Assembly (NCBI GenBank): GCA_012840535.1
Contig: DULF01000011.1
Span: 1-34,636 of the forward strand
Length of the DNA stretch: 34,636 bases
Direction: 5' to 3'
DNA from: Clostridiaceae bacterium
GTDB taxonomy: Bacteria; Bacillota; Clostridia; Acetivibrionales; DUMB01
This document shows, one piece after another, positions 24,657 through 33,096 of this stretch. Below the pieces are notes generated by a model. It did no database searches. It saw only the letters and a program-made list of their open reading frames with translations, and was not told the origin of the DNA. A program made the translations under genes and the position numbers. How positions within the stretch are numbered: the stretch's first letter is position 1; every line of letters starts with the position of its first letter.

Positions 24657-25892
24657 CTATTCATATTTCTTCAGCGCAAGAACAGCGTTATGCCCGCCGA
24701 AACCAAACGAATTTGACAATGCATATTTTATATCTGATTTTCTTCCTACATTAACAACGTAATCCAAGTCACAATCAGGATCCGGTGTTTTATAATTAAT
24801 CGTTGGGGGCAGGAAGCCTTCCTTCAACGCAAGAGCTGTAATAATAGCCTCTATACCTCCTGCTGCACCAAGCAAATGGCCTGTCATTGACTTGGTTGAA
24901 CTTACTGCAAGCTTATATGCGTGCTCTCCGAAGACAGTTTTGATAGCCATTGTTTCGTTCTTGTCATTCAGCTCCGTTGAAGTTCCATGTGCATTTATAT
25001 AGCCTATTTCTTCAGGTTTTATTCCCGCATCATCAATAGCCAGCTGCATGCATTTTGCCGCACCTTCACCGCCTTCAGCAGGCGCTGTAATATGGAAAGC
25101 ATCGTCATTGCTGCCAAAGCCCACTATCTCAGCAATAATATCCGCACCTCTTCTTAATGCATGCTCAAGTTCTTCAAGTACAACAATGCCTGCTCCTTCT
25201 CCCATGACGAAACCGTTTCTTTCTTGGTCAAAAGGCTTGCATGCATTTGAAGGGTCTTCTGAAGTAGACATAGTCTTCATGGCACAAAAACCAGCAAAGG
25301 ACAATGGAGTAATAGGTGCTTCAGAACCTCCTGCAATCATTATGTCTGCCTCGCCGAGCTGTATAATTCTGAATGCACGTCCTATAGAGCTGGTTCCTGT
25401 AGCGCAGGCGGTAACAACACACTCATTTGGACCTTTAGCACCATATTCAATGGCAATTCTGCCGGCAGCCATATTTGGAATCATCATCGGTACAAAAAAC
25501 GCGCTTACTCTTCCCGGACCTTTTGTTAAGAATACCTGGTGCTGTTCCTCAAGAGTCTCAATACCTCCAATACCAGAACCAACAATTACTCCCATACGGT
25601 TCTTGTCAATATTATCGAGGTCAAGCTTTGATTGCTCTATAGCCATTCTTGATGCAGCAATAGCGTAGTGTGTGTATCTGTCCATTCTCCTTGCTTCTTT
25701 TTTGTCAATAAAATCAGTTGGTTCGAAGTTCTTTATTTCAGCTGCGACCTTTGTGGGCATATTTGTTACATCAATTCTTGTAACATTACTGATTCCGGAC
25801 TTTCCAGCTTTAATGGAATTCCAGAATTCTTCCACGCCTATTCCCAAAGAAGACACTACGCCCATCCCTGTAATAACAACCCGTTTCCTCAT
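24657..25892 (-). CDS. fabF: 3-oxoacyl-ACP synthase II (KAS II)
   Basis: FabF condenses malonyl-ACP with acyl-ACP during chain elongation. The 411-residue protein has the Cys-His-His triad: Cys163 in [11 protein letters not shown], His302 in [12 protein letters not shown], and His339 in [12 protein letters not shown]. The ATG at 25892 has AAGGGG 7 nt upstream. It is the last fatty-acid gene of the cluster, separated from acpP by a hairpin and closed by a strong terminator. Confidence 0.97.
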   Translation of the reverse strand: MRKRVVITGMGVVSSLGIGVEEFWNSIKAGKSGISNVTRIDVTNMPTKVAAEIKNFEPTDFIDKKEARRMDRYTHYAIAASRMAIEQSKLDLDNIDKNRMGVIVGSGIGGIETLEEQHQVFLTKGPGRVSAFFVPMMIPNMAAGRIAIEYGAKGPNECVVTACATGTSSIGRAFRIIQLGEADIMIAGGSEAPITPLSFAGFCAMKTMSTSEDPSNACKPFDQERNGFVMGEGAGIVVLEELEHALRRGADIIAEIVGFGSNDDAFHITAPAEGGEGAAKCMQLAIDDAGIKPEEIGYINAHGTSTELNDKNETMAIKTVFGEHAYKLAVSSTKSMTGHLLGAAGGIEAIITALALKEGFLPPTINYKTPDPDCDLDYVVNVGRKSDIKYALSNSFGFGGHNAVLALKKYE

Positions 25893-26003
25893 CCTTATCC
25901 CCCTTGCTAAGTAGTATCCGGAAGATACCTCCTAAATATACAATTCGATGATAAGTAAATGAATATATAAAATTAATTCAGGAAATTGCATTTGACTCGT
26001 AAA

Positions 26004-26040
26004 TACTTAAAAAAGTCCCTAATTGGGACTTTTTTAAGTA
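26004..26040. terminator. Hairpin terminator at the end of acpP
   Basis: A perfect 16-bp stem TACTTAAAAAAGTCCC/GGGACTTTTTTAAGTA with a 5-nt loop includes the acpP stop codon. The T-run is part of the stem, so it is nearly symmetric and could act on either strand; here it would favour acpP over fabF transcripts. Confidence 0.75.
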
Positions 26041-26261
26041 TTCTTTTTAATGTACTCAACTGCATCACCGACAGTTGAAATTTTTTCCGCATCGCTGTCA
26101 GGAATTTCTAAGTCGAATTCCTCCTCAAAAGCCATAATCAACTCAACTATATCCAGTGAGTCTGCACCCAGATCATCTATAAAAGAAGCTTCCAGGGTTA
26201 CATCGTCTTCATCAACACCTAATTGATCAACAATAATCTTTTTCACCTTTTCAAATACCAT
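26034..26261 (-). CDS. acpP: Acyl carrier protein
   Basis: This 75-residue acidic protein carries growing acyl chains on a phosphopantetheine attached to Ser35 in the [14 protein letters not shown] motif. The ATG at 26261 has GGAGG 7 nt upstream; the frame is open six codons further but without a ribosome binding site. It lies between fabG and fabF, with a 90-nt upstream gap that may hold an additional promoter and a hairpin. Confidence 0.97.
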   Translation of the reverse strand: MVFEKVKKIIVDQLGVDEDDVTLEASFIDDLGADSLDIVELIMAFEEEFDLEIPDSDAEKISTVGDAVEYIKKNT

Positions 26262-26314
26262 TTGTTCACCTCCTCTCAAGAGGACTAAATTAATTAATTA
26301 TTAATAAATTCAAA

Positions 26315-26340
26315 TGTGCAAGTATGTAAATACTTGTACA
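26315..26340. repeat. Inverted repeat between fabG and acpP
   Basis: The 11-nt arms TGTGCAAGTAT and ATACTTGTACA (one mismatch) flank GTAA. It may be a processing or attenuation hairpin giving acpP a separate expression level. TTTACA on the minus strand overlaps it and could be a -35, but the -10 is unclear. Confidence 0.45.
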
Positions 26341-26351
26341 TTAAGATATTA

Positions 26352-27095
26352 TTACATAACAAGCCCACCGTCAATATGTATTACCTGTCCAGTCACATAA
26401 TTTGAATCATCCGAAGCAAGAAAGCCTACAACATTTGCCACATCTTCAGGTGTCCCAAACCTTTTGAGCGGAATGCTGTTTAAGTAAGCCTCCTTTACCT
26501 TATCAGGCAAAACATCCGTCATTTTGCTCTTGATTAACCCCGGAGCGACTGCATTGCACGTAATATTCCGGGCAGCCAGTTCCTTCGCAGTTGTTTTGGT
26601 AAGTCCTATCAAGCCTGCTTTTGAGGCTGAGTAGTTTGCCTGCCCTGGATTCCCCATAACCCCTGCAACAGAAGCTATGTTTATAATTTTGCCGCTTTTT
26701 TGCTTAATCATTACCTTTGCGACAGCTTTTGTGCAAATAAACGCGCCTTTCAGGTTAATATCAAGCACGTCATCCCAGTCTTCAAGTGACATCATGGCTA
26801 ACGGCTTATCTTTTGTTATACCGGCATTATTTACAAGAATATCAATGCTGCCAAAAGCTTCAACCGCCTTATCGACCATTTCCTTGACATCGTCGGGATT
26901 CCTCACATCACCCTTTGTAACAATAACATTGTAACCTGCAGCTCTGAATTCCTCGGCCGTTTCATCAATAGAATCCGAATTGACAATATCATTGAGGACA
27001 ATGTTAGCACCCATTTGGGCAAGCTTTAAAGCAATAGCCTTGCCAAGTCCTCTTCCCGAGCCGGTTACAATTGCAGTTTTTCCTTTAAGCTGCAT
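26352..27095 (-). CDS. fabG: 3-oxoacyl-ACP reductase
   Basis: FabG is the NADPH-dependent reductase of the elongation cycle, in the SDR family. The 247-residue protein has the cofactor motif TGSGRGLG (11-18), NNAG (89-92), and catalytic Asn113, Ser142, Tyr155 and Lys159 (YSASK). The ATG at 27095 has GGAGG 10 nt upstream; upstream in-frame codons overlap fabD and are rejected. It follows fabD by 22 nt. Confidence 0.96.
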   Translation of the reverse strand: MQLKGKTAIVTGSGRGLGKAIALKLAQMGANIVLNDIVNSDSIDETAEEFRAAGYNVIVTKGDVRNPDDVKEMVDKAVEAFGSIDILVNNAGITKDKPLAMMSLEDWDDVLDINLKGAFICTKAVAKVMIKQKSGKIINIASVAGVMGNPGQANYSASKAGLIGLTKTTAKELAARNITCNAVAPGLIKSKMTDVLPDKVKEAYLNSIPLKRFGTPEDVANVVGFLASDDSNYVTGQVIHIDGGLVM

Positions 27096-27117
27096 AGTGT
27101 ATATTCCTCCCTCTAAA

Positions 27118-28050
27118 TCATCCCAATTCTTCAATAGTCTTATTCAGTGAATCAATATCTTCCACGTTGAGTGTTTTAACTTCTTTGTTAATCTTCTTAA
27201 CAAATCCGCTTAAAACCTTTCCAGGTCCAATTTCAATAAAAGTGTCAACGTCGTTTTCAATCATCTTCCTTATGGATCTCTCCCATAATACCGGGCTGCT
27301 TACCTGCCTGATCAACAAGTCAGGTACTAACGTTTTATCATAGATATATTCAGCAGTTACATTTGTAACCACAGGAATTTTCATATCGATAAAACTAACT
27401 TTTTTCAATTCTTCAGCCAGTTTTTCCCCTGCAGGCTTTAACAGCTTACAGTGGAATGGTGCGCTTACGGGCAGAAGTACGGCTCTTTTTGCTCCTTTTC
27501 CCTTGCATATCTCAATAGCCTTTTCAACTGCCTTAACTTCACCGGCTATTACAATTTGTCCCGGGCAATTTAAATTGACAGCTTCCACTATACCTATTTG
27601 TGAAGCTTCGCTGCAGCTATCCAAAACATCCTTTTCCTCGAGGCCGATAATGGCAGCCATTGCCCCTACACCTACCGGGACAGCTTCCTGCATGAATTTG
27701 CCTCTCTTTTTAACAAGGGAAACCGCATCCTTGAATGCAAGCGTTCCTGCAGCCACATGTGCCGAATATTCACCAAGGCTTAATCCTGCAGCTACATCCG
27801 CTTTTATGCCGTTTTCAATCAAGGGCTGAAGACATGCAATACTTGTCGTAAGTATGGCAGGTTGTGTATTCTCAGTGATTTTAAGAGTTTCCTCATCTCC
27901 TTCAAATACCATCTTTTTTACGTCAAAGCCAAGTGCTTCAGAAGCTTCGTCAAAAATATCATTGGCTGACTTGTATTGCCCGGCTATCTGCTTACCCATA
28001 CCTACATACTGGGCACCCTGCCCTGGGAAAATAAATGCAATTTTGGGCAT
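27118..28050 (-). CDS. fabD: Malonyl-CoA:ACP transacylase
   Basis: FabD transfers malonyl groups from CoA to ACP. The 310-residue protein has the oxyanion Gln in FPGQGAQYVGMG, the nucleophile Ser91 in GLSLGEYSA and His200 in SAPFHCKLL. The ATG at 28050 has GGAGG 6 nt upstream, and fabH ends 20 nt before it. It consumes malonyl-CoA, the ligand that releases FapR in the known system. Confidence 0.97.
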   Translation of the reverse strand: MPKIAFIFPGQGAQYVGMGKQIAGQYKSANDIFDEASEALGFDVKKMVFEGDEETLKITENTQPAILTTSIACLQPLIENGIKADVAAGLSLGEYSAHVAAGTLAFKDAVSLVKKRGKFMQEAVPVGVGAMAAIIGLEEKDVLDSCSEASQIGIVEAVNLNCPGQIVIAGEVKAVEKAIEICKGKGAKRAVLLPVSAPFHCKLLKPAGEKLAEELKKVSFIDMKIPVVTNVTAEYIYDKTLVPDLLIRQVSSPVLWERSIRKMIENDVDTFIEIGPGKVLSGFVKKINKEVKTLNVEDIDSLNKTIEELG

Positions 28051-28070
28051 AAGACACCTCCTAAACTCTT

Positions 28071-29069
28071 CTACCTATTCCATCTCATTACAGTAGAACC
28101 CCATGTAAGCCCTCCTCCAAAACCGACCAGAAGGACCAGTTCGCCTTTTTTTATCAGGTTTAAATCAACTGCTTCCTTTAGTGCGACAGGAATAGACGCA
28201 GAAGAAATATTTCCATATTTGTTCAGATTTATATACATTTTGTCTAAAGAAACACCAAGCCTCTTCGCAGCTCCATCAATAATTCTGACATTAGCCTGGT
28301 GCGGTATTATTAATTTTATGTCCTCAATAGAAAAATTTGATTCATCAAGTACTTTCGAAGCAGCTTCAGCCATTGCTTTAACAGCAAATTTAAAAACTTC
28401 GCTTCCGTCCATCCAAACTACGCGTTTATTTTCATGTACCCTCTTTTCAAGATCAACGTTGCTAAGATAACAACACGGTATGGTTAAGTTGTGTCCTATG
28501 CTTCCGTCGGCTCCAACGCAGGTTTTCACGATTCCCAATCCATTTTCTACAGCGCCAATAACAACAGCGCCTGCGCCATCGCCAAACAAAACACATGTAG
28601 CCCGGTCTTCCCAATCTACCACTTTTGATAAGCCTTCACATGCGACCAGCAATATATTTTTATAACAGCCGTTCGCAATTAACGCTTCAGCGATTTTCAG
28701 GGCATATATGAATCCTGTACATGCAGCATTTATATCTAATGCAGCAGCATTCACCGCTCCTATTTCACTCTGGATCATACATGACATTGAAGGGGTTAAA
28801 TAATCAGGAGAAGTTGTAGTTACTATAATAAAATCTATTTCTTCCGGTTTCAGGCCTGCATCTTCAATAGCTCTTTGAGCTGCTTTAACACCAAGTTTGT
28901 ATGCAGGCTCGTCTTTATCCAATATCCTTCTTTCTGAAATACCGGTTCTTTTAATTATCCATTCATCAGAAGTGTCAACCATTTTTTCAAGATCGTAATT
29001 TGTAAGTATGCTTTCCGGAAGACACATTCCTATCCCCAGTATACCAATTCCAAAATTTTGATTATCCAA
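28071..29069 (-). CDS. fabH: 3-oxoacyl-ACP synthase III (KAS III)
   Basis: FabH starts fatty acid synthesis by condensing an acyl-CoA primer with malonyl-ACP. The 332-residue protein has Cys117 (NAACTGF), His257 (IIPHQANVR) and Asn287 (YGNISSAS). The start is TTG at 29069, with GGAGG 9 nt upstream. It overlaps the plsX stop by 8 nt, so translation is probably coupled. An ATG at 29114 lies inside plsX without a ribosome binding site. Confidence 0.96.
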   Translation of the reverse strand: MDNQNFGIGILGIGMCLPESILTNYDLEKMVDTSDEWIIKRTGISERRILDKDEPAYKLGVKAAQRAIEDAGLKPEEIDFIIVTTTSPDYLTPSMSCMIQSEIGAVNAAALDINAACTGFIYALKIAEALIANGCYKNILLVACEGLSKVVDWEDRATCVLFGDGAGAVVIGAVENGLGIVKTCVGADGSIGHNLTIPCCYLSNVDLEKRVHENKRVVWMDGSEVFKFAVKAMAEAASKVLDESNFSIEDIKLIIPHQANVRIIDGAAKRLGVSLDKMYINLNKYGNISSASIPVALKEAVDLNLIKKGELVLLVGFGGGLTWGSTVMRWNR

Positions 29070-30072
29070 AACTTTCAGCCTCCAGATTTTCCAGACTGTT
29101 TTTAATTTTCTCAAAAACCTGGTTTTTTGCGAGATTGTAAGCCTTTATTATGACGTTTTTGATAGTTTTGGCATTTGAATTACCATGGCTTTTAACTACA
29201 AAGCCATTTACGCCAAGTATCGGGGCACCTCCGTCTTCCTCGGGATCCATTTTCTTTTTAAATTCCATCATATCTTTCATAACAAATAACAGAGACAGTT
29301 TTGAAAAAATTGTTTTCTTGAACATACCTTTTAAAAATGTATAAAAGAAAGAACCAGCGCCTTCAAAAAACTTCAGGAGCACGTTTCCGATATAGCCGTC
29401 ACATACTGCCACATCTACAACTCCTTCAGGGACATCTTTGCCCTCAATATTTCCCACAAAATTCAACTTGGATTTAGAAAGCAGTTCATATGCGCTCCTA
29501 AGCACCTCGCTGCCTTTCTTGGCTTCGGTTCCCATATTTATGAGTCCAACCTTTGGGTTTTCTATATTAAATAGTTCCCTCATATATATGGAACCAAAAA
29601 CTCCAAACTGAATATAGTTAATCGGCTTGCAAGTCGAATTCAGCCCTGCATCAATTAAAAGAGTCTTGCCTTTTTTAGTGGGAATAATTGCGGCAAGAGC
29701 CGGCCTGTCAACTCCCCTTAAACGTCCGAGTATAAATAGAGCCCCAGTAAGCAGCGCTCCTGTATTGCCCGCCGATATAAATACATCACCTTTTTTTTCT
29801 TTAAGAAGGTTAAAGCCTACTACCATGGAAGACTTCTTTTTTCTCCTGATAGCTCTTGTCGGCAGGTCCTCATTTGTTATTATTTCCTGCGCGTGAACTA
29901 CCTCCAGCCTCTGGCTGCTGAATTTTCTCTTATTTAGAATCTTGTTGATCTGGTCATAATCTCCTATTAGAAGTATATCAAAACCTTCCTGCGATTTTAT
30001 AGCATCAATACACCCGTCGACAATAGCCTCAGGTGCATTATCTCCACCCATTGCATCTACCAGTATACGCAA
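29062..30072 (-). CDS. plsX: Phosphate acyltransferase PlsX
   Basis: PlsX makes acyl-phosphate from acyl-ACP, the donor for PlsY in phospholipid synthesis. The 336-residue protein begins MRILVDAMGGDNAPEAIVDG and has the family blocks SAGNTGALLTGALFILGR, LIDAGLNSTCKP and DGYIGNVLLKFFEG. The start is TTG at 30072 with GGGAG 9 nt upstream; the nearby ATG is in another frame. It follows fapR by 77 nt and precedes fabH, the usual Firmicutes order. Confidence 0.97.
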   Translation of the reverse strand: MRILVDAMGGDNAPEAIVDGCIDAIKSQEGFDILLIGDYDQINKILNKRKFSSQRLEVVHAQEIITNEDLPTRAIRRKKKSSMVVGFNLLKEKKGDVFISAGNTGALLTGALFILGRLRGVDRPALAAIIPTKKGKTLLIDAGLNSTCKPINYIQFGVFGSIYMRELFNIENPKVGLINMGTEAKKGSEVLRSAYELLSKSKLNFVGNIEGKDVPEGVVDVAVCDGYIGNVLLKFFEGAGSFFYTFLKGMFKKTIFSKLSLLFVMKDMMEFKKKMDPEEDGGAPILGVNGFVVKSHGNSNAKTIKNVIIKAYNLAKNQVFEKIKNSLENLEAESFG

Positions 30073-30149
30073 ACATCTTCACTCCCGGAATAAATTTCTA
30101 AAGATACATTTCCCATAATAATTTTTTTAATATAAAAATACTATTATTT

Positions 30150-30716
30150 TTAGAATTTTTCAAGGGTAACCAGTATAAATTTCCCCCTAAAAACTTCTAC
30201 CTGCTTTTCGGTAATTTTTACCCATACTATGAAATTATTCCCTCTAATTCTGCGTACTTCAGCACGCGCTACCAACTTGCTGCCGGCATACACAGGAGTC
30301 TTGTATTTGATATTTGCGACACCTACTAATGCAACATTTGCATCAATAACTGCAATAGCCAGAGATTCTGCAAAAGAATAAATAAAGTGCCCTCTTACTA
30401 TTTTTGTCTTTTCAAAGACCATGTTTTCATTCGTTTCAAGTATGGAAAGGCCTCTTTTTCCAAGCTCAATATCTACCAATTCACCAACAATTTCTTTGCT
30501 TTGCAGGGATTTTACCTTGCTGTAGCTCTTTTCAGCGACATTCTTTATTCTCTCTCTTAGTTCGGGTATACCCATTTCAAGCCGGTCAAGGCGTATTGTA
30601 GGTATACTTACCCCTAATAAATCCGCAAGCTCTTCATCAGTTAAAAACGGATCCTCTTTTATTTTCTTTGAAAGAATTTCCTGTCTTTCCCTTTTCATAT
30701 AGGAAGACCTGGCCAT
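30150..30716 (-). CDS. fapR: FapR, malonyl-CoA-responsive repressor of lipid synthesis
   Basis: The 188-residue protein has an N-terminal DeoR-like helix-turn-helix ([20 protein letters not shown], about 26-45), a linker helix containing [14 protein letters not shown], and a C-terminal hot-dog domain (about 85-185) like the B. subtilis ligand-binding domain. In the known system FapR blocks fatty-acid and phospholipid genes until malonyl-CoA binds. I chose the ATG at 30716 (GGGGTG 6 nt upstream); 30749 and 30698 are possible. Its promoter region carries a FapR-box-like palindrome, implying autoregulation, and a second identical box precedes the acyl-CoA dehydrogenase gene. Confidence 0.95.
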   Translation of the reverse strand: MARSSYMKRERQEILSKKIKEDPFLTDEELADLLGVSIPTIRLDRLEMGIPELRERIKNVAEKSYSKVKSLQSKEIVGELVDIELGKRGLSILETNENMVFEKTKIVRGHFIYSFAESLAIAVIDANVALVGVANIKYKTPVYAGSKLVARAEVRRIRGNNFIVWVKITEKQVEVFRGKFILVTLEKF

Positions 30717-30804
30717 ATTCCACACCCCGTAAATTTCTGTATTTCTCATCAGTAAAATTCAATCAAGCTTACAATCGCAAAAACAACAAGGTTTTTATAA
30801 ATAA

Positions 30805-30821
30805 TTATTACCAGATAATAA
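30805..30821. promoter_or_regulatory. FapR-box-like operator upstream of fapR
   Basis: TTATTACCAGATAATAA matches the Bacillus-type box TTAGTACCTGATACTAA (recalled) at 14 of 17 positions; two of the three changes (positions 4 and 14) are symmetric and keep the palindrome. It starts 14 nt downstream of the -10 element, where a bound repressor would block transcription. Confidence 0.75.
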
Positions 30822-30835
30822 TTTCTACTACTAAA

Positions 30836-30864
30836 AGTATATAATAAATTTCTTCAATGCGCAA
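30836..30864 (-). promoter_or_regulatory. Promoter of the fapR-plsX-fab operon
   Basis: TTGCGC (30859-30864) and TATACT (30836-30841) are 17 bp apart on the minus strand. The 14-mer AAGGAAATTATTGC overlapping the -35 and the run TATACTTTT recur in the promoter at 32985-33013. Confidence 0.65.
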
Positions 30865-30884
30865 TAATTTCCTTGAAATTTTTG

Positions 30885-30940
30885 CTCAATATTTATCATT
30901 GAGGGTAATGGAAAGCCGGTTTCCTATGTAATGGGCTTTC
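30885..30940. repeat. Two small inverted repeats after pgsA
   Basis: GAAAGCC/GGCTTTC (30911-30917 and 30934-30940) and CTCAAT/ATTGAG (30885-30890 and 30898-30903) follow the pgsA stop. Neither has a T-run on the minus strand, so termination of pgsA here is uncertain. Confidence 0.4.
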
Positions 30941-31557
30941 TATTCATCAGCCCTTATCACCTTTATATTTTTTGCTATATAGTCATATCCTGAATATATT
31001 GTAACTATTATCGCGATAAACATCATATATTTGTCAAATCTAATATCGGTTATCAGACTAAGCGGGAAGTTTCTCAAAAGTGTCAAGGATATAGCAATAA
31101 CCTGTGTAACTTGTTTTATTTTACCCAGTTTGCTGGCAGCAATAACTATTCCTTCCCCGGCAGCAACAAGCCTTAAGCCCGTAACAAGGAGTTCCCTTCC
31201 GATTATAAACATTGCAGCCCAGCCGCTTACATCGCCTCTCTGTACCAGTGCCAATAACGCGGCGGTTGTCAACAGTTTATCTGCAATAGGATCCAAAAAT
31301 TTCCCAAACCTCGTCACCTGCTTGTTTTTTCTTGCAAGGTACCCGTCAACCCCGTCAGTGCTTGACGCCAGGATGAAAATAATAGCAGCAATATAATTAC
31401 CGTTGTTGATAATAAAGTCATTCAGGAAAGTTATCTGCGGCCTGATTGCTGCTAAAAAATCACTTTTTAGCATCCAATCCGGAAATGGAATTATAAACAG
31501 CATGAAAATAGGTACAATAAATATTCTTGATAATGTGATTTTATTTGGCAGATTCAT
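30940..31557 (-). CDS. pgsA: CDP-diacylglycerol-glycerol-3-phosphate 3-phosphatidyltransferase
   Basis: PgsA makes phosphatidylglycerol phosphate, the committed step to anionic phospholipids. The 205-residue membrane protein has several hydrophobic helices and the CDP-alcohol phosphotransferase motif DG-x2-AR-x8-G-x3-D-x3-D, seen as STDGVDGYLARKNKQVTRFG followed by KFLDPIADKL. The ATG at 31557 has GGAGAGG 7 nt upstream and overlaps the rimO stop in ATGA, so the two are translationally coupled. It sits next to fapR and the fatty acid genes but on a separate transcript. Confidence 0.95.
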   Translation of the reverse strand: MNLPNKITLSRIFIVPIFMLFIIPFPDWMLKSDFLAAIRPQITFLNDFIINNGNYIAAIIFILASSTDGVDGYLARKNKQVTRFGKFLDPIADKLLTTAALLALVQRGDVSGWAAMFIIGRELLVTGLRLVAAGEGIVIAASKLGKIKQVTQVIAISLTLLRNFPLSLITDIRFDKYMMFIAIIVTIYSGYDYIAKNIKVIRADE

Positions 31558-32882
31558 CCTATAACCTCTCCTATCAAATCATACTCTTCTGAATTTAATA
31601 TTCTAACATTAGCAAACTCTCCGATGTTCAGCGGTCTTTGGGCTGTAAAATACACAACCCCGTCAATTTCCGGCGCTTCGGCATACGTCCTTCCGTAATA
31701 GAAAATGCCGTCGTCAGCAACACCCTGAACAATAGTCTTATATATTTTGCCAACTCTTTCAAGATTTTTCTCAAAAGATATTTTCTTTTGAAGTTCCATT
31801 ATTTTATTATATCTTTTAATCTTTTCCTTTTTTATTACCTGAGACTTCATTCTTGCAGCAGGAGTTCCCTCTTCTCTCGAATAAGTAAACACTCCAAGCC
31901 TGTCGAACCTGGTATCTTCAACAAATTTATATAAAGATTCAAAATCGTTTTCATCTTCTCCGGGGAAACCGACAATGAGCGAAGTTCGCAGGACAATTCC
32001 AGGCACTTTTTCTCTAAGTTTGCCTATGAGTTTTTTTATGCCTTCACCTGTACCCCTCCTCCCCATTGCCTTAAGTATTTTGTCGCTTATATGCTGCAAT
32101 GGCAAATCAATGTATTTGCAAACTTTATCATTGCTTGCTATCTCATTAATCAATTCATCGTCCATTTCCTCAGGATAGCAATATAAAAGTCTTATCCACT
32201 CAATATTTTCGATTGTGCTCAGTTCTCTTACTAGTTTAATAATTTCTCTGGATTTGTAGATGTCGATCCCATACAGAGTCGTATCCTGAGCTACCAGTAT
32301 TAGTTCCTTAACCCCCTTTTGGGATAGAATCTCTGCCTCTTTTTTAATAGATTCAATTTTTCTGCTCCTGAAAGGCCCCCTGATTGAAGGTATAACACAG
32401 TAGGTACAACAATTGCTGCATCCTTCAGCTATTTTTATATAAGCAAATCCTTTTTGCGTTGAAAGCAGCCGCTCGTTTTCAAGGTACTCCACACCCCTGT
32501 GCGTATCGCAAATAACAGGTTTTTCTCCTGAAAACGCTTTTTCAATTATCTCAATTATCTTATCGTAGCTTGCCGTACCTAAAACAGCATCAACCTCAGG
32601 TATTTCCTGTCTTATCATACCGCTGTATCTTTCTGCAAGGCACCCTGTAACGATAAGAAGTCTGCATTTTCCCTCCTTGTATTGGGCCATCTCCAGAATT
32701 GTATTTATTGATTCCTGCTTTGCAGAGTCAATAAATCCGCAAGTATTTACAATAAGAATATCAGCCTGGTCTTCACAATCGGTTATTTCATAACCTTCTT
32801 TTTTAAGCATTCCAAGCATGATTTCGCTGTCAACAAGATTTTTCGGGCATCCAAGTGAAACAAGACCAATTTTTTCCCCCAA
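31554..32882 (-). CDS. rimO: Ribosomal protein S12 methylthiotransferase RimO
   Basis: RimO adds a methylthio group to an aspartate of ribosomal protein S12. The 442-residue protein has an N-terminal UPF0004 domain with Cys12, Cys48 and Cys81 for one iron-sulphur cluster, the radical SAM motif C-x3-C-x2-C (Cys155, Cys159, Cys162 in EGCSNCCTYCVIP), and a C-terminal TRAM domain. The start SLGCPKNLVDSEIML separates it from MiaB. The start codon is TTG at 32882 with GGGAG 8 nt upstream. It forms an overlapping pair with pgsA and is divergent from the acyl-CoA dehydrogenase gene. Confidence 0.95.
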   Translation of the reverse strand: MGEKIGLVSLGCPKNLVDSEIMLGMLKKEGYEITDCEDQADILIVNTCGFIDSAKQESINTILEMAQYKEGKCRLLIVTGCLAERYSGMIRQEIPEVDAVLGTASYDKIIEIIEKAFSGEKPVICDTHRGVEYLENERLLSTQKGFAYIKIAEGCSNCCTYCVIPSIRGPFRSRKIESIKKEAEILSQKGVKELILVAQDTTLYGIDIYKSREIIKLVRELSTIENIEWIRLLYCYPEEMDDELINEIASNDKVCKYIDLPLQHISDKILKAMGRRGTGEGIKKLIGKLREKVPGIVLRTSLIVGFPGEDENDFESLYKFVEDTRFDRLGVFTYSREEGTPAARMKSQVIKKEKIKRYNKIMELQKKISFEKNLERVGKIYKTIVQGVADDGIFYYGRTYAEAPEIDGVVYFTAQRPLNIGEFANVRILNSEEYDLIGEVIG

Positions 32883-32927
32883 AATTTACACTCCCTAATC
32901 TTTTATCATAAGTGTGTATGTAAGAAT

Positions 32928-32956
32928 AATATACACCCTAATCTGATTATACACAA
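32928..32956 (-). promoter_or_regulatory. Candidate promoter of rimO-pgsA
   Basis: TTGTGT (32951-32956) and TATATT (32928-32933) are 17 bp apart on the minus strand, about 45 nt upstream of rimO. The -35 is weak. Confidence 0.45.
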
Positions 32957-32984
32957 GGTCAAAAACAAAATTTTAAGGAAATTA

Positions 32985-33013
32985 TTGCATTCGGCATGAT
33001 TTTATAATATACT
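32985..33013 (+). promoter_or_regulatory. Promoter of the acyl-CoA dehydrogenase-etf operon
   Basis: TTGCAT (32985-32990) and TATACT (33008-33013) are 17 bp apart. The element is nearly superimposable on the fapR promoter, sharing AAGGAAATTATTGC (32975-32988) and TATACTTTT. Confidence 0.7.
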
Positions 33014-33026
33014 TTTTAATATAAAA

Positions 33027-33043
33027 TTATTACCAGATAATAA
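33027..33043. promoter_or_regulatory. FapR-box-like operator upstream of the acyl-CoA dehydrogenase gene
   Basis: TTATTACCAGATAATAA is identical over all 17 bp to the sequence in the fapR promoter region and lies 13 nt downstream of the -10. It predicts FapR control of this operon. Confidence 0.75.
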
Positions 33044-33096
33044 TAGTAAATACTAAAATTTGGGGGCTTGATCCAAATTAAAGGAGAGTGTATTTT

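Noticed and set aside
13544-26040. GGGAC/GTCCC hairpins as a mobile repeat family
   Set aside because: Similarity is limited to the 5-bp core with A/T flanks, loops differ, and each lies at a gene end, as expected for terminators.
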